Assembly (NCBI GenBank): GCA_002633005.1
Contig: NMRA01000325.1
Span: forward strand, 163,290-227,289
Direction of reading: 5' to 3'
Length of the DNA stretch: 64,000 bases
Source of the DNA: Phoronis australis
Lineage: Eukaryota; Phoronida; Phoronidae
In this document: positions 27,101-38,191 of the stretch, one piece after another
Layout: each line of letters opens with the position of its first letter
How positions within the stretch are numbered: the stretch's first letter is position 1
Notes under the pieces: generated by a model
Told to the model about the DNA's origin: nothing
The model's database searches: none
The model's input: only the letters and a program-made list of their open reading frames with translations
Program-made: the position numbers and the translations under genes

Positions 27101-28805
27101 ACACTAAGGGCTTAAAACTTGATCAAAAATTACATTCCAGACCTTACAGATCATGGCAAACAGACCACAATACCACAGGACAAAATTGCAACACTTTTTA
27201 AGTTGAAACTGTCGCCATCAATCTGGCAAGTTAAGATTGCGTAGGACCCTAGAAAAATGGCCAAATGTGGTTTACGGGTAAATCGAAACACCACTCAGGA
27301 ATGGCACATCAGATTAATAAAAACTTTCCAACACTATGCTTTTTGCATTCTTCTCCAAAACGCTATCAGAACTCTTTTCAAAAATAGAACTTGCATAAAA
27401 CTAAAAGCAAAATGATAATTTAGAAAACTGCAACAGCGTTTCTGAGATTTCTTTTTGAACATTTATGTCAAACAAAATTTGGTTATGCTCTTGACACCAT
27501 TGTTTTGCCATAAAACTACCTTTCTTTTTTCTCTACACGTTCTAAAAACACACGGTTGTGTGACCCATTTTTCTGACCCAATTGATGGGAGCATGATATA
27601 AAGCAAAAAACATAATTCTACAGGATTGCTAGCTTCAGAAAACGTATACTTTTACCTACTTCAATTGTAAAATTTTGTAGATAATATGACTATTTGGTTG
27701 AATACAAGCTTGTCAATACATAACCTCTAACCAAGCCCAAAATCAACTCAAGCTGAGCTGAAGCTTGTATGGGTGACCTTAAACACTTAGCAACTGACAG
27801 AACTGTCCATATCAAATGGGTCAAAGATCATATTGACAATGAGGGCAATGAAGCTGCTGACTTCCTTGTAAAGAAAGAAGCATGTGCACAGTGTTTTGTA
27901 CCAGTCCCCTGCATACAAGTTTCCAACGGGTTGTTGAAAGGCAAAGGTGGAACAATGGGTGCTCATGTTATTTACAGATGTACAGAGCAAGAACTAAAAC
28001 TGCAGACAAAGCTAACATTATGAAGCAATAGTGTACCAAAAGGCAACTATAAAGCTATTTGATGGCACATCCAGACAGTTACTGGGCACTTCACAAAGCT
28101 CAGCATCAAAACATCAAAAGCCACATGACTAGCTCAAGGAATCAGAGCTAGACTCCTCAACATTCAGTAGAGATTTGTCCTCCTATCAAATACTTTGCAA
28201 CCACCAACTCGTTAGACACATAACCTGTCAGGAGGAAATCACCAGACCATACAGATTGTACCATTTTTCAAACTCCTGAGAATACAAGCAGATTGGAATC
28301 TGATACTGAAGCGTCCTCAATGGTCACGATCAGGTGATCAGTATAACGGGCCCAGCCATGTCGGTCCAAGCATGTCTCGCATATTGCAAAAGGCATCAGA
28401 CCACTTACCTTCCTTTTTTAGTATCTAATATGAATTAACAGTTAAAAATGTGGGATAATGCATTTAGGTGACAGCATACGAGCTGGCACAATTAACCTAG
28501 GATCAGGATCAAAGGGTTGGTATAATGGACAAACCACTCCGTTCAATAGTTCGGTTTCATGGTACCCACTTCAAAACAATAATGGGGCTGTTCTTGCAGT
28601 CAGCCATTCATACTTTCCTCACGACAGCTAGCTCAACTTTCAGTCTAATACCAAATCACACCCATCACCTTAAGTCTGCCTACTCTCTTCGAACCCCACC
28701 TACCTTATCAGCCCTCCTATCTCCCTTCTCCAACTGAGCCAGTCCCTCTACCAGGGTTTTGCACAGATCTTGAGGGCCCTTCTTGCTTGATCCAAACAAA
28801 GGCAT
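15115..28805 (-). CDS. CAB39: CAB39 / MO25 scaffold protein, complete, seven coding exons
   Basis: Coding exons in transcript order: 28704-28805, 24316-24480, 22274-22395, 20691-20871, 17815-17940, 16573-16716, 15115-15285. They splice without phase conflict to 336 aa (human MO25-alpha is 341). The start MPLFGSSKK matches the family's MPLFSKSHK/MPFPFGKSHK start. Landmarks in order: [19 protein letters not shown], a [12 protein letters not shown] segment, [52 protein letters not shown], and a final [22 protein letters not shown]25 is an armadillo-like helical-repeat scaffold in the cytoplasm. In known animals it holds LKB1-STRAD in an active complex and activates MST/SPAK/OSR1-type kinases. 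The protein ends after KELGN, a few residues shorter than vertebrate forms. The gene converges on C5orf34 and diverges from FMO; its introns carry antisense L1/Tx1-like and other repeats. Confidence 0.95.
16306..16403. mobile_element. 3' fragment of the Harbinger-like MITE family
   Basis: The stretch from TTATGGGTCGTGGGTTGGAG to GCTGGAACAGCCCT matches the right third of the element at 4024-4600. The left end is missing, so this is a truncated copy in a CAB39 intron. Confidence 0.65.
19112..19779. mobile_element. MITE-like element with inverted ends, in CAB39 intron
   Basis: The left end is GGGGCCTGTTTCAAGA; the right end, reversed, is GGGACCTGTTATATGA. Both continue into inverted 'GTCTTAACTTAGA' motifs. 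The ends are imperfect and no target duplication is clear, so the superfamily is open. Confidence 0.5.
20073..20205 (+). repeat. Imperfect tandem duplication, unit about 66-75 bp
   Basis: Two copies run from TCTGACAGTTCA through TGCATAAA(A/T)AGAACCC to GAGGGGTCCA. A related TCTGACAGTTTG...GGTGCATAAA segment appears near 16997-17042, so the unit is dispersed. Confidence 0.55.
21255..21990 (+). pseudogene. Decayed L1/Tx1-like LINE ORF2 3' end
   Basis: Broken + strand reading frames encode the C-terminal part of an L1/Tx1-like ORF2: the [19 protein letters not shown] segment typical after the reverse transcriptase domain, then a [11 protein letters not shown]...VECRYVRE zinc-knuckle-like region near 21670-21740. 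The frame breaks repeatedly. It is antisense in a CAB39 intron and is a close relative of the copy at 50890-53045, sharing long nearly identical stretches. Confidence 0.75.
25776..26198. mobile_element. Foldback element, 423 bp, arms ~200 bp, flanked by CTACT direct repeats
   Basis: The whole element is an inverted repeat. It opens CAAGGTACC and closes GGTACCTTG, with the turn near TCAGCTGA at 25992-25999. Arms pair along their length: AACACGACTCACGGACCTGC on the left matches GCAGGTCCGTGAGTCGTGTT on the right. CTACT flanks it at 25771-25775 and 26199-26203, consistent with a 5-bp target duplication. Each arm is itself made of degenerate 'ACGGACTCA...AACACG' units of about 20-25 bp, and the left arm has about one extra unit. 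There is no coding capacity. Confidence 0.85.
26330..28025 (+). pseudogene. Decayed LINE (RNase H-containing, I/Jockey-like) in CAB39 intron 1
   Basis: Fragments in changing frames read like the end of a LINE polyprotein: a LYDTAIT/KGDL segment near 26440-26490, [11 protein letters not shown] near 26568-26610, a TPTATMET segment near 26881, and finally an RNase H-like piece [20 protein letters not shown] (27808-27867). The last resembles the W..H..(x)GNE.AD end of RNase H domains. Many stops and frameshifts make it inactive. A hairpin element appears to interrupt it at about 26600-26765. Confidence 0.62.
26600..26765. mobile_element. Short hairpin repeat, copy 1
   Basis: After GAATATGTAAATCTTGA (26628 on) the sequence folds back: CTGTACGCCACCTACAGGCTACATCA pairs with TGATGTGGTCAACAGGTGGTGTGCAG, around a short AT-rich turn. 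The same leader and fold recur at 57255-57455, and the right arm recurs in the tail of the SINE at 54092. Confidence 0.6.
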
Positions 28806-28872
28806 GCTTCCAACAGGCTTGGCCGCGGCAGACACCCCCTAAATTATCTTATCCGGATTTCACTGGCTCTTC
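28806..28872 (-). other. CAB39: CAB39 5' UTR part of the first coding exon
   Basis: On the - strand a pyrimidine tract and AG (TTTACTTTCAG) end just upstream of GAAGAGCCAG, so the start-codon exon probably begins at 28872 and at least one non-coding first exon lies further upstream. I cannot place that exon. Confidence 0.55.
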
Positions 28873-31800
28873 CTGAAAGTAAATGCAAGAATAAAAGCAC
28901 AAATAACAAAAACATTAAAATGCTAGTCTTCAAAAAATCAAAATAAATGAAATCACAACTTAAAAATCAAAAATCTCTGCTTGTGTGACATCACAAAATC
29001 AAATACTAAATGACTAAATCTCCAGTCTCAACAATATGTAATGTTGGTTTTGACTGAGGTGGAAAGCTAATCACTGCCTTCTAAATGATAACATCGCTAT
29101 GTTTGAGATTTCAAATATATGTCCCTCGTTCAGTTACGCCGTTGTTACATCAGTAACAATAGGGATGTCCCGGATTACACACAGCGATAGAACTCTGCTA
29201 TGAACAGGAGAAAAGAAAGCGTGTGACCTCGTTTTGGAATTCTGGCACATTTTCGTGTCTGCCATTGACGTCAGGAAGGGGAAGAATTTCAGATTGGAGT
29301 TGCAGCCCACAGCACAGCAGTAATACTTCGTTGGCATTGGAAAGACGAATTGAGTAATGTAACCAAGAAAAACTTGCACACCACCTTTGAAACACCTTAT
29401 TTCTCTCTAATAATTTGTCCAACAGGTGTCTGATGAGGTGAAAATAGTTCTTATACGTATAGATGCGTTAGTAAAAATATGTTGTACACAAAGCACGAAC
29501 TAAATTCAGGTAATCAGTGTCCGTGGTTTTCTGTACAATTAACTACCGCATTACAGTGCCAGCTTGCCAAATCAAGCAACAAAAGTTTTTATAAAGACTT
29601 AAAAACTGTGTTGTTACAGTAGCGGTCAATATGAAAAAATATTGACTTCGAAATATTGGCAGTTGGTGAGTTTATTCTTCATAATCTATCCAAATCATTC
29701 AATATACCGTAAGTCAAAAATAGCTCAATTAGATGGTATTAACAGTCTAGGTAGAGCTTATGAAGAATGGTTCCACAGACTGTTATCTGAATCTATAACC
29801 AAACATTCACTGGCATAAGGAGAGCACTCATAGGCAAAGCATGTGAAATTTGACTGTATAGCTGGGAAAATGGTTTCACTCTCACACCTGTTGAATTTCA
29901 AGCTTCTTGGGCCCCTCATGTGATGAATATATAGGAAGAGCCTGAGACGGGAAAGAATGCCAGTTGGCTCCTAAATGTCAACAAGCTCTTAGAACAAATG
30001 ATATCATGCAGTCCATCAAGAAAAATTTTGCAGCTTGGGACAGCAAAAATTTATTATTTTTACTCAAGGTGAAAACTTGTACCACTTTTTGGCCATTGCA
30101 ATTCAAGAATTTCAATCAACCACAAATGATCATTCGATATTAAATGGTATGGGAACGAATAAAAATGTCATATCGCCAACTCTTCGCTGATTTTATGAAC
30201 TGCTAAGACCCTGATGATACAAAACACCGAAATCATCCATGTACCAATCTTCAGAATCAAAAAAATAATTTCAGCTTGAAGTGAATCTCCGTAGCCCAAA
30301 TATCACAGACTGCTCCAGATGGGAGAATTTTTATCGTAACAAACAACTTTGGTAAACAGACGACTACAAGAAATCACACTTATAACAAACAAACACATTA
30401 AACAATGTTAATGAATTATAGCAATCAAATTCTGGTTTGGGGAATGCCTGAATTTCGACACCACATTGGACTGAGGGTACATACAAACTGCCCTATGCCT
30501 AGCGGGAGATTTGAGTTGAGTGACAGCCCTGTAACCTTTGACCTCGGATAAGAAGTACCGTAAACAATTTTTTTTGTGGTTGTGCAGCTACAAGGTGGTT
30601 CTGTTAAATCTGTTTTCTTACTACATTTAGTATTTGAAGTTGCCTGATAATGAAGATACAGAATTTTGCTAAACATATGTGGAATATTATAAAAATGGAA
30701 AAATTTCTGATAAACCCCTGGCATGTATACAGAAGATGGTGCTTCTTTCTGATGCTAATTTAACTACAGACCCTTTAATATCCACTTAACTCTGGTACGA
30801 AAGGAGCATCGATATTAACAGCGAAGTTAATAGAAATGATCATACTGGCTTCAGTAGTTAACGGAAATCGAACTAAACTGTAGTCGACGCTGTCGTCATC
30901 GAAGTTGTTGTGTTGTCGTCTCAGACTCGGGTCAGAACGAGTGCACGGAACCAAGTTTGCATTGTCTCCTTCCATACTCAACCTCCATTGTTAGGTAGGT
31001 TGAGAGACAAGCTGTTGCCAAGGTAGCACTGATGCTCGAGGTGACTTTCACCTCAGCTTTTTTATGATGTCCCGTCACTGGCCGTCAGCGCTAAGGACTT
31101 TTAAAAGTGGCATGTTATGAACCTTTACTTGCAATAAACGACATAAAACGGATTCTTTTATTTAATATTTTGAGCAAAAGAATAGCAAATTGTGATACCA
31201 CCACCCTGTGTTGAGGACTGAATAGCAGTGGCTCCTGTCGATAACTTCGATTAGACCTACCTTAATCGTTCACACCACACCACAAAGTCAGATCCACCTG
31301 TTTACTATGGAGTTTACTGTCACTGCTAACTTCGACCCAGGACCAAGGTTACGCATATATACTGACCATAAAACATCTGATTCAATGCTTTGATGTTAGT
31401 ACAAAAGGACATTTAATGTGGAGTGAGTATACTTTCGAAAAAGATTGCAACGATTAAACAGAACATGATTACTTGTCTAGTGAGCTGTATATTTAAAGGA
31501 GCAATAAAAATAAATCAGGACAAATTCAAGTTGAAAATAATTCAAATTTGAAAACTAGTATCGTATTAATTTCCTTTTCAAAATATCTATTTTTGCAACC
31601 AATGATTGTCATTCCAAAAAGTATATCAAAATTTCCTAACTTTCCCCACTGGTGAGCACTGCCAACAATGGATGATGTTATCAGGACACTAACCTCTATA
31701 CTCCAGCAGAGACCAAAACTCATAAATGATGGACTTTTGATAAAAGCAATCAATGGAGAGCACAGGTGACCCAACTGATATTAGGAGGTTACTCTACTAA

Positions 31801-31970
31801 GTTCAAATGACAAAGTAACTCATGCCCTGATTAATTTCTAAAGCATTGTTGATAAGCAATTGACCAATGTCTTTCACTGTATGACACCACAGACAATACA
31901 AGTACATTCTCGAGAGTTCTGATGAAGACACAAATCAATATGTACAATGACTTAGCACTTGACCAATAGA

Positions 31971-32336
31971 CTTCCATCAAGACACCAGTCTACCTTTCCA
32001 TCAAGACACACCAGTCTACCTTTCCATCAAGACACATCAGTCTACCTTTCCATCAAGACACATCAGTCTACCTTTCCATCAAGACACCCTAGTCTACCTT
32101 TCCATCAAGACACACCAGTCTACCTTTCCATCAAGACACATCAGTCTACCTTTCCATCCAGACACACCAGTCTGTCTCTCCATCAAGACACATCAGTCTA
32201 CCTTTCCATCAAGACACACCAGTCTACCTTTCCATCAAGACACACCAGTCTACCTTTCCATGAAGACACATCAGTCTACATTTCCATCAAGACACACCAG
32301 TCTACCTTTCCATCAAGACACATCAGTCTACCTTTT
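31971..32336 (+). repeat. Minisatellite, about fourteen 26-bp units
   Basis: The unit is CTTTCCATCAAGACACAYCA plus GTCTAC, with few substitutions (for example CTGTCTCTCCATC in one unit). The 152-aa ORF over it is an artefact of the repeat. Confidence 0.92.
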
Positions 32337-33179
32337 CCATGGTACAGTCTGTTCACAAGTGGTGGTTGCAGAGTCAAATTCCCACACATTTCCACAGAGC
32401 AGAATTACACATTTTAAGTCATGTTAACTATCTTTAACTATTTCATTGCCAATTTTTTTAGAATAGCATTTCCAGGTACTTGCCAAATTTTTGGGAAACC
32501 TACAAGACATTACAATAACAAACATGTATCGATAGTCAACAGAAAATATGAAATGGGTTTTGGTTAAAACAATACTTGTCTTATAATAAAGAATCATTTT
32601 GAATTCAAATCAAAACCCCAGCAGTGGACAGACTAGGGAGGCCATTGCATCAATCACAACTACAACAGGTAAGCGATCTTTAAAAATGGGGAGCAAATCA
32701 AAATGAAAGTGCTCCGAGGAGCGAAACTTGGCGAAATTAACAGATAAGACGACAATAGAGATGAAGATGACGGATATGATGACGATGGTGGCGATGATGA
32801 ACAATACGAGTAATGATAACATTCATATGACAAATGTAGAGGTTAGAAATCAGTAAGAAATAGACTGCACTCTTGAGCGACACTTGGCGATCCTGAAAAG
32901 ATGACGACGGAGATGATGATGAAGATGACGAATATGATGATGGTGGTAGCGAAAAATGGAAAGCATCTTCTGAAAGCCCGTTCAAAACACTATCTAAATT
33001 GATAGTATCACACAATTCTGTAAATTTTTCGAAAAAAATGAAATTTTGCGTTTATTTAAGAAATTCAAACTCAAATACCTCGAAAACGGTAAGCCTGAGA
33101 AAAAAATTATTACAGGTCATTTGAAAGGGTATACCTCAAAGAATCCACATGCAAAAAAATTCACATCATTTCCTCTTCC

Positions 33180-33700
33180 CGCTTAAAATGGCACCCCAGC
33201 ACGACTGAAAATGGGTCAACATGTGCCAGATCCGCCATCTTGAAAGTAACTTCCGGTTTGTTGGCTCTGTATAATAACACGTCATAAGAAACTAATACCT
33301 GCAAAAATTCGAAGGAATTGGCCCTATAATGCCCCCTATACAGGAGAAAACGTTTTTAGGCCAAAATCGAGGTGTGCATGCGCGATCGCCAATATTTCTG
33401 CCATCTTTAACCGGAAGTTAACAATTTCCGGTATACTTGGAGCACACTTCCGGTCCAATAACTGTGCCGATTCTCAGCCCTGTACGTAAAAAATTGTAGC
33501 CTCCAGAAGCATTTGAACCTTTAAATGAAAACAAAATGGCCGCCACATCCGCCATCTTGGATCCGATTATGACGAAAAACAATTTAGGCTTCCAGTACTT
33601 CTGAAATTACGTGTTATGTGTAAATTTTGTGATGATCGGACAAAAATTGCGACCTGTAACGTGCGAACAAACAAAAAAAACTTAGTGACAGAGCAACATA
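33180..33700. repeat. Interspersed repeat with recurring TTCCGG and 'GCCATCTT' motifs
   Basis: Motifs ACTTCCGGT, CCGGAAGTTAAC, TTTCCGGTA, CACTTCCGGTCC and two CCGCCATCTTG blocks recur within 500 bases. The composition suggests a decayed mobile repeat, but no ends or duplication were found. Confidence 0.4.
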
Positions 33701-34403
33701 CTTGGCAAAATTTATTTCGCCAAGTAAAAAGATCTTCGTTCAGAATTTGGTAAAACTGTCATCCAGTGGTCTGCTGATTATTCAAACTGTAGGAGGTTCC
33801 TTTAAAGCATTCATATATACAGTACATCTTTGCACAGCTAAAATCATATAGTCTGAAGCTAATTATTTTCCAAAACTTTATAATAACTGATCATTTGCAA
33901 AAATAGATATCTTCCAGGTTCTGACAAATAGTATACTAGACACTTCCACTTCAGCCTCAGGTTTATTGGTCCCTATTATTCAATGGACAACTACATCATA
34001 TATTCTATGCAAGCACTTGAGTAGTAGCTGATATACATCACCACATTACATAATATCTGTGTTACCACTCTGACTCATTCAAGTCTCCATTACACTTCCC
34101 AAAGGCAGAAGGCCTTTTAAACAGACAATAGATGAATTTGTAGTTACAATCATCAAATTAATTTTCATCCTCAGAGACAGTCAGTCTGAAAGATGGAGAA
34201 ACTGGTGGATGTGACTGTTTCATTTTTATAATGAAATAAAAACTTAAACAAGCCTTTTATTTTATGCCATGTAGAAAGTGGCATGGATTCATTTTGAGAA
34301 CTTAAAACAGGACAAAAATTGTCCACTTTCATCCAGATTACACACCTAATACTTAACTTGTTACATGACAGGCCTGTTTTTGACTATCAATACATACATG
34401 CAC

Positions 34404-34662
34404 AAATGCACAGACTACATATACACACGTACATACATGCACATGCACACGCACACACATGCATACATACATCAGTTTTAAGAGGTCGTCGTGACTTGGT
34501 TGATTTTAAATAGCACATGATCACGTGATCATTTTTGTATGTTCGCACTACACTCTAAATTTTCAAAGCAGTTGTTAACGTGATTTGTACGTTTGAGTGT
34601 GGAAAACATTGATTCATACACTAGCACACACACACACACACACAAATACACACACACACACA
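34404..34662 (+). repeat. CA-rich microsatellites
   Basis: An imperfect (CATA/CACA)n tract lies at 34404-34472 and a cleaner (CA)n at 34624-34662, separated by unique DNA. Both end in ACATCAG. Confidence 0.85.
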
Positions 34663-35684
34663 TCAGATGTCAATTGTCATGTAGGGTTTGATTTTACTTT
34701 ATGTCTGTTTCTGTTGATGAAGGATGTTATTATATCCGAAAATTTCAGTGATCCATTTTTGTTGTTTTATTTACGTATATTTAATCTACTTTTCAACAAA
34801 CAAGTGAATCCTTTAGAGGATCTGGATCGTCTCTTTTAGTTTCTGATTTATTTTCTACGTTATTAGTCTTTCCATCTCATGTTCTCTGATTTCAAATTTT
34901 GTAGTATTTTGTTTAAGTTGGTGGTTTTACTTCATGTTATTACATAATTGTTTTTCTTCTGCAAGCAAAATTATAACACTTGAAACTGCATAAAGTCCAA
35001 AAAACTTAATTTAAAAAATTGTACCATACAAGTTTCCTTGCGAACATTGAATATCTGTGGACGTCTACCATTTCAGTCACAAAACCCTAATTAAAGAAAA
35101 TAACAGTTAGGTCCTTCCAAATTTTGACTTCAATTCAAACACAGGTCATCTCTCCACCACACAATAGTGGAACTGATTCTGTGGTGGCAGATGAATATCC
35201 ACGCTTAGTGTATTACTAAAAATTAGCTGTTTTTTAAAAAGCTTGGGGGAAGAGTTCATTTTCACAAAACCACATTGCAGATAAAACTCTTAGTTCCATA
35301 ATACCGTACTTTATAGATATTCTAATTGTGATATTTACAACCTATCCTTTTTATTAAGAGAGAAATGAACATTAGGTCTTCATGAGCATGCCTACCTTCA
35401 TAATCATAAGTATACGACTTGTAAAGAAACTGGAGAGCACATCAATTCGATACGTAGAGCACAATGTGTTGCGACTGAAAGTATTGCAGTACCTTTTGGT
35501 AGCTTTCAAGAAGCCTGTTTTAAATGAACGGCAAACAGGGTCCCGCTGCATTTGTTTGCGCGACATTCCTGTTATGGCCCTCCCTCTCCTCCATTTTTCA
35601 GTATGATGCAGTATTTCACACCCGCTGAGTCCCACTGTGTATTTTACTAGCTTTTGCTTTGTGGTGGTATAACTGCCTTATTTT

Positions 35685-35885
35685 ATTTCCACTTGAGAAT
35701 GAAACTTATTTTATTTCCACTTGAGAATGAAACAAGTATGTTTTGAACAGTGTGTCTTTTAATCATGTCTCTTGGTCAGTTGCCTTAACAATGTTCTGTT
35801 GAGTGTCGAACTTTGTTCCGAGGATACAAACGGAATGGAATAAAGATTACTAACAGTGGCAAGTGTCGTGTATTAAACCAATTTT
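35685..35885 (+). mobile_element. Single-arm copy of the 52-kb hairpin element
   Basis: From CCACTTGAGAATGAAACAAG to AGTGTCGTGTATTAAACCAA this follows the order and sequence of the right arm at 52150-52300, diverged. A 27-bp piece (TTATTTTATTTCCACTTGAG onward) is duplicated in tandem at its start (35677-35730). Confidence 0.6.
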
Positions 35886-37334
35886 GCATAATCACAACTA
35901 TGTTTAGAACTTGCCTTACAATGTACTTTTGGCCTATTGTAATTGTGACAGCAAGTTTTAACTCTCAGGTTTTGCAAATGGTATGTCAATGTTAGCCTTT
36001 GGCCCTTCCTCCTGGAACAAAGCTGCATAATTTTCCAAATATTTATTGTTACAAATACATTTTTGTTGTTTAATACTTGTGCTTATTTTTATGAGTTGAT
36101 TCGTAAGTACTTAACACCAATACTACTTGCATAAAAAATCAGCTGATGCAAATGAAAGTGCAAACAGGGGAAGACTAGCTGTAGACGTTTCTGGCACTAA
36201 TAACCCATAACATGGCTGAATTATCCTGCAAATGGTTTTAAATGACATGACAGAGAACAATAAGTGCATTTTATTTTTACAAGTCTTAAAAACTTCGAAA
36301 AATTGAGCAATTTAACCAAATCTTGAAACGAGAGAACGGACGCTCCGTAAAACCGAAAGTTTTCTATCCTGCCTGTGTAGCGCCCTCTCATTATCAGTGC
36401 TTATGTCCTTTGGTCCGCAACATGCTCAACGCGCTCTGACGGGAGTTGGCAGTCCCTATCTATAGTCTATGCCAGCATTCCATTAACCTACTAATTCAAA
36501 TTAAGTCAATTTTGTGTCTGTGCACTGTTCATTCACATTGGCAACATATCTGTTGAGGGTAGAATGATTTATATTTTGGAAGTTCCCTTTTTATTGGAAA
36601 TAATCACTTACGGACATGCAAACTGTTAGATTGACATATACCAGGGATACAGTTAGCCACTTGCCCTGCCACCAATGCGAGTAAAAATGGTGCTGGGCAA
36701 GAAGAAGTTCACTTGCCGGTCGTCCAGGTGACGAGTGAATTTTCAGGGCGCAAAAGCACTCTTATCGTTTCCCAGTTTGGTACACGTGTGGATGCTCCAG
36801 CAGTAAAAAGCATCGGCGCAGTGTGCTCAAACCATCTAGACAAAAGGTCACAGTTAGTGCAACATGTGGTAGGTCCTGCACAAAGGTGGACTAGTCCGAA
36901 ACAAAGAAAAAGGAGGGAAAGGCCAAAGACCAGTCCATGTGCTCACAGCAAGTGAAATACCATATTTCTTGGAACTGACTTCTTATTGTACAGTGTAATT
37001 TTAGCCAAGATTATTTCATTTATAATAACATTGAAAACACATATAAATTAAAACGGTTGTCCTTATTATCGTTATTAGCGAAATAAAATATCGCAATGTT
37101 TAGCTAGGTCAATCATAAATGTAGAGTCTATTTGGTGTGGCCATGAGATTTACAGGTGCAAAGGCTTTTTCTGTATTTTGGTCCAGCAATATTTTGATTT
37201 AGCAATACAGCACAGCGTCTCTCAGTGTAGCCACTGGCAAGACAATGAGCACGTACGCGAAGGGCGGGAACTTCAGCTTTAACAGTTCGTAACTTCTGAC
37301 CTTCGGCCTGGTTAAAAAAATGAAAAAGTTGATT

Positions 37335-37545
37335 TCACGATTTTGGGAACTGAAATAGGGACTGCTCGAAGAAAAAGTTTCATAACGGGATTATTTGTTC
37401 GAGTTGGAAGGAATTAAACACATCGACAACCTCCTAAGGTGTTCCTCTATGCGCAAAAGGTATTTATAACAACGTGACTTTGATGGTTTAGTCGGTGCGA
37501 GGCATAATTCGCCGAAAAGCTTCCGGCGTACAGAGCGCCTATAGC
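37335..37545 (+). repeat. Module M1: intact copy of a ~210-bp dispersed module
   Basis: It runs from GGACTGCTCGAAGAAAAAG through TTGGAAGGAATTAAACACAT and CCTCCTAAGGTGT to CGCCGAAAAGCTTCCGGCGT. The same order recurs inverted at 38535-38760, split at 38755-38905 plus 40530-40680, inverted at 40735-40850, and in part at 42866-42930. Here TTAA (37414-37417) is uninterrupted and so serves as an empty-site reference for the element at 38906-40525. Confidence 0.75.
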
Positions 37546-38015
37546 CTCTGCATCGCCTCTGCTTCGGGCCAACAGAGGCGATGGTCATTGCCTAACAAGA
37601 CACAAGCCGCCACAACAACAGACACACTGGAACATCCAGAGACAAAATGGCTAGGTTATTGGTGTTGAGTTGTAACCAGTAACCAACTTGAATTTTATGA
37701 AATACGACAATGGACGGACACATCAACACATGTACACAGTGACATGAACAGGAAACTAACTCCCTGCCCCTGCCCTGGCATGGCACAGGCGCACAGGGAA
37801 ATATGTTTTCCACCGCCACCGGGGATGGTGATCATGTCGACCACGATTTCTCATAGAACACAAGTGTAAAAGTAAACCATACATTCCAGAGGTATTCTTT
37901 CAATATTAATGGCCTCATACACAGTGTATACATTACATGTTCACTCAAAATATTTGCTAAATTATCAAATCAGTTACCTGGGTGTTCAGAGATACGAGTC
38001 CAACCTAACTTCCAG

Positions 38016-38023
38016 TGACGTCA
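38016..38023 (+). promoter_or_regulatory. Full CRE palindrome (TGACGTCA) upstream of FMO
   Basis: TGACGTCA lies 169 bases before the FMO start codon, in a locally GC-richer stretch with ETS-like ACGGAAGTT about 25 bases downstream. The motif is the CREB/ATF consensus. A promoter role is inferred from position. Confidence 0.45.
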
Positions 38024-38191
38024 CGAGTACTCACTGCGCAGACACGGAAGTTCATGTAAACAGTCAGAGGTCAAAGTGTGGTATACATATGATTTTTGTA
38101 CTTGTCAAATGTCATTGAAACCAAGGTTCATCCAAGAAAACGGGACATCTACTCGTTGTGCATCATCTGCTACAACAGATTACGAAGTGCA

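Larger units (their letters stand above)
28873..37990. other. Divergent intergenic region between CAB39 and FMO
   Basis: No exon is recognised. The ORFs at 29134-29422, 30425-30981 and 36713-36955 match no family I know and look like chance or unplaced 5' UTR sequence. Contents that can be named are a 26-bp minisatellite (31971-32336), GAT-rich low-complexity DNA (32740-32950), a TTCCGG-rich repeat (33180-33700), CA repeats, and half of a hairpin element (35685-35885). CAB39's non-coding first exon and promoter probably lie in the 29.0-31.1 kb part. Confidence 0.5.

Noticed and set aside
27769-28023. Host RNase H gene
   Set aside because: Only one RNase H block remains, the frame is flanked by LINE-like fragments, and there is no start or splice structure.
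30775-30981. Acidic/polar 68-codon - strand ORF as CAB39 first exon
   Set aside because: CAB39 already has a family-typical start MPLFGSSKK at 28805; no donor links this ORF in phase. It may overlap a non-coding first exon but cannot be shown.
31959-32417. 152-codon serine/histidine-rich ORF
   Set aside because: Translation of a 26-bp minisatellite; the frame cycles with the repeat.
36713-36955. 80-codon ORF rich in basic residues as a small gene
   Set aside because: No recognisable motif, splice context or homologue; similar short ORFs are frequent by chance here.
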